This document shows positions 54,067 through 61,815 of a DNA stretch of 64,000 nt, one piece after another. The notes under the pieces were generated by a model that did not search any database, was not told where the DNA came from, and worked only from the letters and a program-made list of their open reading frames with translations. Origin of the DNA: Inquilinus ginsengisoli_A. Its GTDB lineage: Bacteria > Pseudomonadota > Alphaproteobacteria > DSM-16000 > Inquilinaceae. How positions within the stretch are numbered: the first letter of the stretch is position 1; each line of letters starts with the position of its first letter. The stretch spans positions 248,001 through 312,000 of the forward strand of contig NZ_JAVDPW010000001.1 of the NCBI RefSeq assembly GCF_031453975.1, in the 5' to 3' direction. Both the position numbers and the translations under genes were made by a program.

Positions 54067-54482
54067 GCGTCATCACCCCATACGGCTCCGGTCCCGGATT
54101 CGTTACAGATTGGCGGCCCGATATTTATTTGGGCGATCCCAGAATTTTTTCCCCGGCCCTGTAATAACAGCCCCCACGCTGTCGAAGAAGTCGTCACAAG
54201 GCCATCGCGGCCAGCGTCTTCTGCGGAACGGACACCATGGATCGTCATTCGCTCCCGCTTCCTTCGACGGCCATTGATCGGGTCCCGGCGCAGCATGCCG
54301 GGACGGACACCGCGACGGTGGTGCGGTCGAGCGTCGCAACCCCTGGGAAAGCTCAGGCCTTTCTCCCCGAAAGCTGACGTTTCCGCTACCCATCCATTCA
54401 TTCGAACCGGATCACCGCGGCGTCGCCTGCTGGCCGACGCAACGCTCGAGCTTTGCCCGCAGGGGCAGGAAAGGATCCAGCA
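54067..54482. other. Divergent region between the ECF sigma gene and the TPR gene
   Basis: The 416 bp interval holds the ECF-type promoter at its left end. AT-rich DNA near 54110-54170 (including ATATTTATTT and a TTTTTT run) could contain a promoter for the rightward operon, but no clear -35/-10 pair was resolved. A 46-codon frame (54237-54377, starting MDRHSLPLPSTAIDR) has a weak GGAACGG site in front but codon use unlike neighbours; I do not call it a gene. Confidence 0.5.
54079..54106 (-). promoter_or_regulatory. ECF-type promoter upstream of the sigma gene
   Basis: On the minus strand GTAACG (-35) and CGTATG (-10) are 16 bases apart. NrsF-associated sigma factors such as Caulobacter SigF recognise GTAAC and CGAA with similar spacing. 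The transcription start would be about 5 bases from the sigma ATG. Confidence 0.6.
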
Positions 54483-55817
54483 ATGGCCATCGACGCCTAC
54501 GACCTCTCGACCAGCGCCGCCAACCCCGCCGCGACCGCCGCCTTCGAGGAGGCGGTGCACGGCCTCGCCGCCCACCGGCCGTCGACCGGCGTCGCTCTCG
54601 GCCGGGCGCTGGTCGCCGATCCGGACCATGTCCCGGCCCTGGCGCTGAAGGGCTTCGCCAACCTGATCCTGGCGCGGGAGGAGCTGGCCGCGCCGGCGCG
54701 GGACGCCCTGGCGGCGGCCCAGGCGGCGCTGGCGGCCAAGGATGGCGGCACCGCCGACGAGCGGGCGCTGGTCGAGGCCCTCGGCCTCGCCGCCCAGGAC
54801 CAGTTCACCCAGGCCGCCGACTGTCTCGATGCCCGCTTCGCCGACCGGCCGGCGACCTTCCTGCCGTTCAAGATCGCACATGCGCTGCGCTTCATGCTGG
54901 GCGACGCCAGGGGCATGCTGGCGGCGTCGCAGCGGATGATGGTGCGGTGGTCGGCCGACCGGCCCGCCGCGGGCTTCCTGCTGGGCTGCCACGCCTTCGC
55001 GGTCGAGGAGCACGGCGCCTACGGGGCCGCCGAGGCCTATGGCCGGCTGGCGGTCAGCCTGCAGCCGGAGGACGCCTGGGGCGCCCATGCCGTGTCCCAT
55101 GTCCATGAGATGCGTGGCGACACCGAAGCCGGCATTGCCTGGCTGGAGGGCAGCCGCGCCAGCTGGTCCCGCTGCAACAATTTCAGCTTCCACATGGCCT
55201 GGCACCTGGCGCTGCTGCATCTCGAGCGCGGTGACCACGAGCATGTGCTGCGCCTGTATGACGAAGAGGTCCGGCCGCAGCCGACCGACGATTTCCGCGA
55301 CATGGCCAATGCGGTGTCGCTGCTGTGGCGGCTGGACCGGCTGGGCGTCGATGTCGGCGGCCGCTGGACCGAGATGGCGGAGATCGCCCGCAAGCGCCGG
55401 GCCGACACCAGCCTGGTGTTCGCCTCGCTGCACACCCTGATCGCCCTGGTCGCGCTCGGCGACCGGCCGGCGGCGGCGGAGCTGCTGATGGCGCTGCAGG
55501 TCCGCGCCCAGGGCAATGGCGACCAGGCCCGGGTGGCGGCCGAGGTCGGCCTGCCCCTGGCCCGCGCCATCACCGGCATGGGCGCCGAGCGCGGATCGCT
55601 CGACCGCATCGCCGCGTCGGTGCCCCGGCTCGGCGGCAGCAACGCCCAGCGCGACCTGTTCGTGCTGGCCCTGGCCGAAGCCGCCGTCCGGCGCGGCGAC
55701 CACGGCGCCGTCCAGGCGATCCGCGGCGCCCGTCGCCGCCTGAAGGCCGAGGACCGGCTGATCGAGGCCGTCGATGGCCGCACCCCCTCCAACGCCCGCC
55801 TGCGCGCTTTGCGCTGA
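54483..55817 (+). CDS. TTC38-like tetratricopeptide repeat protein
   Basis: A 444-residue protein built of TPR-like helical repeats. Segments such as HAFAVEEHGAYGAAEAYGRLAVSLQPEDAWGAHAVSHVHEMRGDTEAGIAWLEGSRASW and NNFSFHMAWHLALLHLERGDHEHVLRLYDEEVRP match the TTC38 family of bacteria and animals, whose function is unknown. No signal peptide, so cytoplasmic. An AAAGGA ribosome binding site lies 8 bases before the ATG. It is the likely first gene of a six-gene operon; the next gene follows after 35 bp. Confidence 0.85.
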   Translation: MAIDAYDLSTSAANPAATAAFEEAVHGLAAHRPSTGVALGRALVADPDHVPALALKGFANLILAREELAAPARDALAAAQAALAAKDGGTADERALVEALGLAAQDQFTQAADCLDARFADRPATFLPFKIAHALRFMLGDARGMLAASQRMMVRWSADRPAAGFLLGCHAFAVEEHGAYGAAEAYGRLAVSLQPEDAWGAHAVSHVHEMRGDTEAGIAWLEGSRASWSRCNNFSFHMAWHLALLHLERGDHEHVLRLYDEEVRPQPTDDFRDMANAVSLLWRLDRLGVDVGGRWTEMAEIARKRRADTSLVFASLHTLIALVALGDRPAAAELLMALQVRAQGNGDQARVAAEVGLPLARAITGMGAERGSLDRIAASVPRLGGSNAQRDLFVLALAEAAVRRGDHGAVQAIRGARRRLKAEDRLIEAVDGRTPSNARLRALR

Positions 55818-55852
55818 CGGCCGTCGAATACGGATTTTGAACGGAGACCATC

Positions 55853-56365
55853 ATGACCATGACCCAGACCACCCCGTCTTCCTCGCCGTCGCTGTTTCCG
55901 GCGATCACCGGCCGGCTCGTCCCGACCATCCTGCTGGCCGGCATCCTCGCCGACGTCACCTGGGAGGTATGGGCCCGCGGCATCACCCCGTTCCTGGTCG
56001 GCGGGCCGCTGCAACCGGCGGCGCTGGTCCAGTCCGTCTTCGGGTTCCAGAGCTGGGTGGCCGGCGAGCTGATCCACGCCATCACCGGCATCGTGTTCTA
56101 CCCGATCGGGTACCTGTTCATCGCCCGGCCGCTGCAGCGCGCCATCCTGCCGAAGCTGCCGCTGCTGCTGACCGGCACCGGCTTCGGCATCGGGCTGTGG
56201 ATCTTCGCGCTCTACATCATGGCGCATCTCATCGCCGGGCTGCCCGCCTTCCTCAACTTCATCCCGCTGGCCTGGGCCTCGCTGGCCGGGCACATCCTGT
56301 TCGGACTGGTCGTCGCCTTCGTCGTACGCTTCCGCGAGTCCCAGACCGCTGAAAGCCAGATGTGA
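55853..56365 (+). CDS. Small four-helix membrane protein
   Basis: A 170-residue protein with a short polar N-terminus and about four helices (LVPTILLAGILADVTWEVWA, ELIHAITGIVFYPIGYLFIA, LLLTGTGFGIGLWIFALYIMAHLIAG and LAGHILFGLVVAFVVRF). His residues in helices 2-4 (LIHAITG, MAHLIAG, AGHILFG) could bind a cofactor or ion, but no family is recognised. GGAGACC precedes the ATG. The stop overlaps the ATG of the next gene by one base (TGATG). Confidence 0.65.
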   Translation: MTMTQTTPSSSPSLFPAITGRLVPTILLAGILADVTWEVWARGITPFLVGGPLQPAALVQSVFGFQSWVAGELIHAITGIVFYPIGYLFIARPLQRAILPKLPLLLTGTGFGIGLWIFALYIMAHLIAGLPAFLNFIPLAWASLAGHILFGLVVAFVVRFRESQTAESQM

Positions 56366-57975
56366 TGACCCGGATTGCCGACACGATCGCCGCCACCCTG
56401 CACGCCCATGGCATCCGCCACGCCTTCGGCATGCCGGGCGGCGAGGTCGTGACCCTGATCGACGGGCTGGAGGCGGCGGGCATCCGCTTCCACCTGGCCC
56501 GGCACGAGACGGCGGCGGCGATCATGGCCGCCGGCGCCTCGGTCACGACCGCCACGCCCGGCCTGCTGGTGGTCACTGTCGGGCCGGGGCTGGCGAATGC
56601 GGTCAACGGCATCGCCGACGCGGCGCAGGAGCATGTGCCGCTGGTGGTGATCTCCGGCATCGTCGACCGGCCGACCCGGGCCCGCTACACCCACCAGGTG
56701 ATCGACCACGCGGCGCTGCTGCGGCCGCTGGTCAAGGCCAGCTTCGAGGTCGAGCCGGAAAGCGCCGGCCCGACCATGGCCCGGGCCCTGGCCCTGGCGC
56801 TGGCCGAGCCGATGGGGCCGGTGCATCTCGACCTGTCGCCGGCGGTCGCCGCCATGCCCGACCCTGCGCCGCAGGTGGTGGCCCCGCCGGCGGTGCTGCG
56901 CCCGCGCATCGGGCCGCAGGACCTGGCGATCGCGACCCTGGCGCAGCGCCTGTCGCAGGCCCGCCGGCCGCTGATCCTGGCGGGGCTGGAGGCGGCACAG
57001 CGCGGCGCCGGCCCGGCGCTGCTGCGCCTGGCCGAAACGCTGGGCGCGCCGGTCGTCACCACCTACAAGGCCAAGGGCCTGGTGCCGGAAGATCATGCCC
57101 TGGCGCTGGGCGGGGCCGGGCTGTCGCCGCTGGCCGATGCCGTGCTGCTGCGGCTGTTCGGCCAGGCCGACCTGCTGCTGTTCGTCGGCTACGACCCGAT
57201 CGAGATGCGCCTCGGCTGGCTCGACCCCGTCTCGGATCCCGAGCGGATCATCGAGGTCACCGCCGCCCCGGCCGACCATGCCATGCACCAGGCCGGGCTG
57301 CGCCTGCTGGCCGATCCGGCCGCCGCCGTGGCGGCCCTGGCCCAGGTCGTGGTGCCTGGCAAGACCTGGCCCGAAGGTGAGCCGGCCGTCGCACGGGCGC
57401 AACTGATGGAACGCTTCGCCGCCCCGGCCGACTGGGGGCCGCACGCCATCGTCGAGACGCTGAACCAGACGGTGGAGGATGGCGACCTCGTCACCGTCGA
57501 CGCCGGGGCCCACCGCATCCTCTTGTCCCAGAAATGGGTGGCGCGCCGGCCGCTGTCGCTGCTGCAATCCGCCGGGTTCTGCACCATGGCCGGGGCGCTG
57601 CCGCTGGCGATCGGCGCCCAGGTCGCCGACCCCGCCCGCCGCGTCGTCGCGGTGATGGGCGATGGCGGGCTGGAGATGGGGATCGGCGAGCTGGCGACGC
57701 TGCGCGACCTCGGCCTGCCCGTCACCATCGTGCTGTTCCAGGACCGCAGCCTGGCCCTGATCGCCCTGAAACAGGATGCGGCCGGGCTGGCGCCCCACGG
57801 CGTCGCCCTCGGCCAGACCGATTTCGCCACCGTCGCCATCGGCTTCGGCGGCCATGGCCGCACCGTTGGCAACGTGGCCGATCTGCGCGCCGAACTCGCC
57901 GCCGCCCGCGGCCGCGACCGCTTCACCCTGATCGCCTGCAGGTTCGATGCCGATGCTTATCACCAAGCCTTCTGA
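56365..57975 (+). CDS. Thiamine diphosphate-dependent enzyme (acetolactate synthase-like)
   Basis: A 536-residue ThDP enzyme with the three usual domains. The N-terminal pyrimidine-binding domain has the catalytic Glu48 (FHLARHETAAAIMAAG) and GLLVVTVGPGLANAVNGIADA; the C-terminal PP-binding domain has VVAVMGDGGLEMGIGELATLRDLGLPVTIVLFQDRSLALIALKQ. The GDG motif is intact, but the paired Asn position where metal is bound reads Gln-Asp. It may act on a 2-oxo acid or an acyl-CoA; a CoA-transferase encoded two genes later recalls oxalate-type pathways, but the sequence is not a typical oxalyl-CoA decarboxylase. Confidence 0.82.
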   Translation: MTRIADTIAATLHAHGIRHAFGMPGGEVVTLIDGLEAAGIRFHLARHETAAAIMAAGASVTTATPGLLVVTVGPGLANAVNGIADAAQEHVPLVVISGIVDRPTRARYTHQVIDHAALLRPLVKASFEVEPESAGPTMARALALALAEPMGPVHLDLSPAVAAMPDPAPQVVAPPAVLRPRIGPQDLAIATLAQRLSQARRPLILAGLEAAQRGAGPALLRLAETLGAPVVTTYKAKGLVPEDHALALGGAGLSPLADAVLLRLFGQADLLLFVGYDPIEMRLGWLDPVSDPERIIEVTAAPADHAMHQAGLRLLADPAAAVAALAQVVVPGKTWPEGEPAVARAQLMERFAAPADWGPHAIVETLNQTVEDGDLVTVDAGAHRILLSQKWVARRPLSLLQSAGFCTMAGALPLAIGAQVADPARRVVAVMGDGGLEMGIGELATLRDLGLPVTIVLFQDRSLALIALKQDAAGLAPHGVALGQTDFATVAIGFGGHGRTVGNVADLRAELAAARGRDRFTLIACRFDADAYHQAF

Positions 57976-59140
57976 GCTGCGGCTGCCGCCGGCGGGACTG
58001 TCCAGCGCCCCCCAGGCCAGCGCGCCACAGGGCAAGCCGTGGCGCGACCCTCGGCTCGACGTCTTTCGTGGCATCGGGATGCTGATCATCCTGGTGGCAC
58101 ACATCCCCGACAACCAGTGGATCCTGTGGATCCCGGCGCGGTTCGGCTTCTCCGACGCCACCGAGATGTTCGTGTTCCTGTCCGGCATGGCCTCGGCCAT
58201 CGCCTTCGGCCGGGTGTTCGACCGCGAGGGCTTCGCCCGCGGCACCGGCCGGGTCGCGCGCCGGGTGTGGCAGATCTACTGGATCCATGTCGCGGTCTTC
58301 GTCGTCATCGCCGCGCTGGTGGCGGCGGCCGGCATGCGGCCGGGCGGCGAGAGCTACATCGTCGAGCTGAACCTGCCGCATTTCTTCGCCGATCCCGCCG
58401 CCCTGCTGCCGCGGTTCATGGCCCTGGCCTATGTGCCGAACTACTTCGACATCCTGCCGATGTACCTGGTGATCCTGGCGCTGATGCCGGCAATGATCCT
58501 GGCCGAACGGCTGCACCGGGCGCTGCCCTTCGTGCTGATGGCGGCGATCTGGGGCCTGACCCAGGCGCATCTGCTGGACCTGCCGGCCGAGCCCTGGTCG
58601 GACCGCAGCTGGTTCTTCGACCCGTTCGGCTGGCAGCTGCTGTTCTATCTCGGCTTCTTCCTGATGCGCGGCACCCTGCCGGCGCCGGGCTTCAGCCGCA
58701 TCCTCATGGCGGTCGCCGTGGTCTTCATCCTGGCGACGGTGCCCTTCGCCTGGTACCGCATCATCGAGGCCTCGCCCTTCTTCGGCGGCTGGGCGCAGAC
58801 CCTGATGCCGCTGACCGACAAGACCCATTTCGGGGTGCTTCGCCTGGCCCATTTCCTGGCGCTGGCCTATGTCGCGGTCCAGCTGGTCGGGCCGGCCGGG
58901 CGGCGACTGAAGGGGCGGGCGGTCACCGTGATCTCCAAGGTCGGGCAGCAGACGCTGGCGGTGTTCGTCACCGGCATGGTCACGGCGCAGGTGCTGGGCA
59001 TGGCGCTGGATCACACCGGCCGCGACCCATTCACCACCGCCGCCGCCAACCTCGCCGGCTTCGGCGTGCTGATCGCGGTGGCCTATGCCGTCTCCTGGTT
59101 CAAATCGGCGGCGCCCAGGGCCGCGGCAGTGCCGGCATGA
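57947..59140 (+). CDS. OpgC-like membrane protein
   Basis: A 397-residue protein with about ten helices. The N-terminal DPRLDVFRGIGMLIILVAHIPDNQWILWIPARFGFSDATEMFVFLSGMASAIAFGRVF is the signature of the OpgC family, which modifies osmoregulated periplasmic glucans with succinyl-type groups and is related to acyltransferase 3. Further markers are LAYVPNYFDILPMYLVILALMPAMI. The gene starts 29 bases inside the previous one. Its operon partner, a class III CoA-transferase, could supply acyl-CoA, which would suit an acyl-transfer role (inference). Confidence 0.84.
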   Translation: MPMLITKPSELRLPPAGLSSAPQASAPQGKPWRDPRLDVFRGIGMLIILVAHIPDNQWILWIPARFGFSDATEMFVFLSGMASAIAFGRVFDREGFARGTGRVARRVWQIYWIHVAVFVVIAALVAAAGMRPGGESYIVELNLPHFFADPAALLPRFMALAYVPNYFDILPMYLVILALMPAMILAERLHRALPFVLMAAIWGLTQAHLLDLPAEPWSDRSWFFDPFGWQLLFYLGFFLMRGTLPAPGFSRILMAVAVVFILATVPFAWYRIIEASPFFGGWAQTLMPLTDKTHFGVLRLAHFLALAYVAVQLVGPAGRRLKGRAVTVISKVGQQTLAVFVTGMVTAQVLGMALDHTGRDPFTTAAANLAGFGVLIAVAYAVSWFKSAAPRAAAVPA

Positions 59141-60324
59141 TGGCCGCCGGCAGCCTCGACGGCCTGCGCGTGCTCGACCTGTCGCGCATCCTGGCCGGCC
59201 CCACCGCGACCCAGCTGCTGGCCGATCTCGGCGCCGAGGTGATCAAGGTCGAGCGGCCGGGTGAGGGCGACGACACCCGCGGCTGGGGCCCGCCCTTCGT
59301 GCCCGGGCCGGATGGCGGTGACAGCGACATCAGCGCCTATTTCCTGTGCGCCAACCGCGGCAAGCGGTCGATCGCCATCGACCTGGCGACGGCGGAGGGG
59401 GCGGCGCTGGTCCGCCGGCTGGCCGCGGTCTCGGATGTGGTGGTCGAGAACTACAAGCCCGGCGACCTCGCCCGGTACGGCCTGGCCTATGAAGACCTGC
59501 GCCGCGTGAAGCCGGACATCGTGTGGTGCGCGATCTCCGGCTTCGGCCAGACCGGGCCCTATGCCGACCGCATCGGCTACGACTTCCTGGTCCAGGCCAT
59601 GGGCGGGATCATGAGCATCACCGGCGATCCCGCCGGCGCCCCGGCCAAGGTCGGGGTCGGCATCGCCGATGTGATGTGCGGGATGTACGCGACGGTCGGC
59701 ATCCTCGCCGCCCTCCGCCACCGCGACCGCACCGGCGAGGGGCAATATATCGATCTGTCGCTGTACGATGCGCAGGTGTCCTGGCTGGTCAATGCCGCCA
59801 CCAACCATCTGGTGTCCGGCGCCGTGCCGCGGCGCCTCGGCAACCGCCACCCGAACATTGCGCCCTACCAGACCTTCGCGGCGGCCGACGGCCACATCGT
59901 CGTCGCGGTTGGCAACGACGCGCAATTCGCCCGTTTCGCCGCGGTGATCGGCCGGCCGGAACTGGCCGAGGACGACCGCTTCCGCCGCAACCGCGACCGC
60001 GTGGTGAATGTCGATGCGCTCGATGACCTGATCGCGCCCGAACTGCTGAGGCAGCCGGCCGCCGCCTGGATCGAATGGCTGACTGCGGCGGCGGTACCGG
60101 CCGGGCCGGTCGCCGGCATCGACCAGGTGCTGGCCGACCCGCACACTTTGGCGCGGGAGATGGTGGTGACGCTCGACCGCGACGACGGCCCGCCGGTGCG
60201 GGTGCTGGGCAACCCGCTGAAGCTGTCGGCGACGCCGGTCCGGCTCGACCGGGCGCCGCCGCATCTCGACCAGGACCGGGCGGAGGTGCTGGCGATGCTG
60301 GCCGAGCGGGAGGCCGCGGAATGA
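59137..60324 (+). CDS. CaiB/BaiF family (class III) CoA-transferase
   Basis: A 395-residue class III CoA-transferase. It begins LDGLRVLDLSRILAGPTATQLLADLGAEVIKVERPGEGDDTRGWGPPF, with the CoA-binding Arg, and contains the catalytic Asp178 in KVGVGIADVMCGMYATVGILAAL; YDFLVQAMGGIMSITGDP is also diagnostic. Substrates of the family include formyl-, succinyl-, carnitinyl- and benzylsuccinyl-CoA. The first of two adjacent ATGs overlaps the previous stop (ATGA). Full length; substrate unknown. Confidence 0.9.
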   Translation: MMAAGSLDGLRVLDLSRILAGPTATQLLADLGAEVIKVERPGEGDDTRGWGPPFVPGPDGGDSDISAYFLCANRGKRSIAIDLATAEGAALVRRLAAVSDVVVENYKPGDLARYGLAYEDLRRVKPDIVWCAISGFGQTGPYADRIGYDFLVQAMGGIMSITGDPAGAPAKVGVGIADVMCGMYATVGILAALRHRDRTGEGQYIDLSLYDAQVSWLVNAATNHLVSGAVPRRLGNRHPNIAPYQTFAAADGHIVVAVGNDAQFARFAAVIGRPELAEDDRFRRNRDRVVNVDALDDLIAPELLRQPAAAWIEWLTAAAVPAGPVAGIDQVLADPHTLAREMVVTLDRDDGPPVRVLGNPLKLSATPVRLDRAPPHLDQDRAEVLAMLAEREAAE

Positions 60325-61163
60325 GGGCGGTCTGCGCCATTGCCGCGGCAGCGCTGCTGCTGGCCCTGGGTCCGGTGGCGGCGGCCGGCGACGCCTCCTG
60401 CGGCGGGGACGTGCCGTGCCGGGTCGAGGGCGGCGACTATCGCATCGCCCTGCCTCCGGGCGGGGCGCCGGCCGGGGTCTATTTGTTCTTCCATGGCTAT
60501 GAGGGCTCCGCCGCCGACCAGATGCAGGCGACCGACCTGATCGCGACCGCCCGCGCCCATGGCTACGCCTTCGCCGCCGCCGACGGGCTCGGCCGCACCT
60601 GGTCGTTCGAGAATTCGCCCACCCAGGACCGCGATGAGACCCGCTTCGTCGGGCAGGTCCTTGACGACCTGCAGCGCCGCTTCGGCTTCGGCCCGGACCG
60701 GGTGGTGGTCGGCGGCTTCTCGCAGGGCGCGTCGATGGCCTGGTATGTGGCCTGCCATCTCGGCGACCGCGTCGCTGGCGCCGTCACCTTCTCCGGCGTG
60801 TTCTGGGACCCGCTGCCGCAGCCGTCGGACTGCGAAACCGCGCCGCCGCCGATGATCCATTTCCACGGCCGTGCCGACCGCACCTTTCCGCTGGCCGGCC
60901 GCGCCATCGGCGATCGCTGGCACCAGGGCGACACCTTCGAGAGCCGGGCGGTGCTGGCGGCGCGGGGGCAATGCGGGCCGGAGGACACGCAACCGATGAC
61001 GATCGCCGGGGTCGCCTGCGAGGTCACGCCGGGCTGCCTGCGCGGCGCCATCGCCCTCTGCCTGCACGACGGCGGGCATGAGGTGCGGGCGAACTGGCTC
61101 GACGGCGCCCTCGGTGCGCTGCCCGGGCTCGGCGTCCCCGGCGGCCTGCGGGCGGGGCAGTGA
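60321..61163 (+). CDS. Exported alpha/beta-hydrolase, PHB depolymerase/LpqC-like
   Basis: A 280-residue secreted hydrolase. A signal peptide (MRAVCAIAAAALLLALGPVAAAG) precedes a domain with FFHGYEGSAADQMQATDLIATA, the nucleophile Ser134 in VVGGFSQGASMAWYVACHLGDR, the acid Asp in HFHGRADRTFPL and a final His in LHDGGHEVRANW, a pattern of the polyhydroxybutyrate depolymerase/LpqC group. Several Cys residues (about eight) suggest disulfides in the periplasm. The ATG overlaps the CoA-transferase stop (ATGA). Last gene of the operon; the true ester substrate is unknown. Confidence 0.8.
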   Translation: MRAVCAIAAAALLLALGPVAAAGDASCGGDVPCRVEGGDYRIALPPGGAPAGVYLFFHGYEGSAADQMQATDLIATARAHGYAFAAADGLGRTWSFENSPTQDRDETRFVGQVLDDLQRRFGFGPDRVVVGGFSQGASMAWYVACHLGDRVAGAVTFSGVFWDPLPQPSDCETAPPPMIHFHGRADRTFPLAGRAIGDRWHQGDTFESRAVLAARGQCGPEDTQPMTIAGVACEVTPGCLRGAIALCLHDGGHEVRANWLDGALGALPGLGVPGGLRAGQ

Positions 61164-61234
61164 TCCCGGCCGCAGCATAGCATCCGCGTGAGGTCAGGGT
61201 CCGTATGTGAAGGAATGTCGCAGGCGTTATTCCC

Positions 61235-61260
61235 GTAACACTACAACGCGGTCGGGCGAA
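61235..61260 (+). promoter_or_regulatory. ECF-type promoter upstream of msrB-dipZ-msrA
   Basis: GTAACA and CGAA are separated by exactly 16 bases, the same spacing as the element before the ECF sigma gene in this window and in line with the SigF-type consensus GTAAC-N16-CGAA. The start of transcription would be about 40 bases before the msrB ATG. The site is read from sequence; recognition by the local sigma factor is inference. Confidence 0.65.
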
Positions 61261-61307
61261 CCGGTTGATGCGACGCAATCGGCATGGCCGATCGGGAGGT
61301 CTGGATC

Positions 61308-61799
61308 ATGATCACGAGACGTCTGCTCCTGACCGGTGGGGCCACCGGCCTTGTCCTGGCCCTGGCCGGCACCTGGCGGCCCGGGACGTCCATTGCCGAC
61401 GAGGTGTTCGAGGTCACCCACACCGAGGCCGAATGGCGGCGTATGCTGACGGCGGACCAATACGCGGTGCTGCGCGAGGCGGCGACGGAACGCCCCTACA
61501 CCAGCCCGCTGCTGCATGAGGAGCGGTCCGGCAAGTTCGCCTGCGCCGGCTGCGACCTCGACCTGTTCTCCTCGACCACCAAATTCGACAGCGGCACCGG
61601 CTGGCCCAGCTTCTGGTCGCCGCTGGACAACGCCGTCGGCACCACCAGGGACACCTCCTACGGCATGATCCGCACCGCCGTGCATTGCCGCCGCTGCGGC
61701 GGCCACCTCGGCCATCTCTTCGATGACGGCCCGGCGCCGACCGGGCTGCGCTACTGCATGGACGGCGTCGCCATGACGTTCAAACCCGCGGCCGCCTGA
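61308..61799 (+). CDS. msrB: Exported peptide-methionine (R)-S-oxide reductase
   Basis: A 163-residue MsrB with an N-terminal export signal of Tat type (MITRRLLLTGGATGLVLALAGTW). Zinc-site pairs are Cys79/Cys82 (FACAGCDLDLF) and Cys127/Cys130 (VHCRRCGGHLGHLF). The catalytic Cys150 sits in GLRYCMDGVAMTF; most homologues have Asn at the residue read here as Asp. It reduces the R-epimer of methionine sulfoxide in proteins. A perfect GGGAGGT ribosome binding site precedes the ATG. First gene of an operon with dipZ and msrA. Confidence 0.9.
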   Translation: MITRRLLLTGGATGLVLALAGTWRPGTSIADEVFEVTHTEAEWRRMLTADQYAVLREAATERPYTSPLLHEERSGKFACAGCDLDLFSSTTKFDSGTGWPSFWSPLDNAVGTTRDTSYGMIRTAVHCRRCGGHLGHLFDDGPAPTGLRYCMDGVAMTFKPAAA

Positions 61800-61815
61800 C
61801 CGCAAAGAGCCGACC

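Noticed and set aside
54237..54377. 46-codon small gene (MDRHSLPLPSTAIDR...) between the sigma gene and the TPR gene
   Set aside because: Third codon positions are far less GC-rich than in neighbours, the ribosome binding site is weak and no family is recognised.
56365..60324. Oxalate degradation pair (oxalyl-CoA decarboxylase and formyl-CoA transferase)
   Set aside because: The two genes are separated by an OpgC-like gene and the ThDP enzyme looks acetolactate synthase-like; only the general chemistry is similar.
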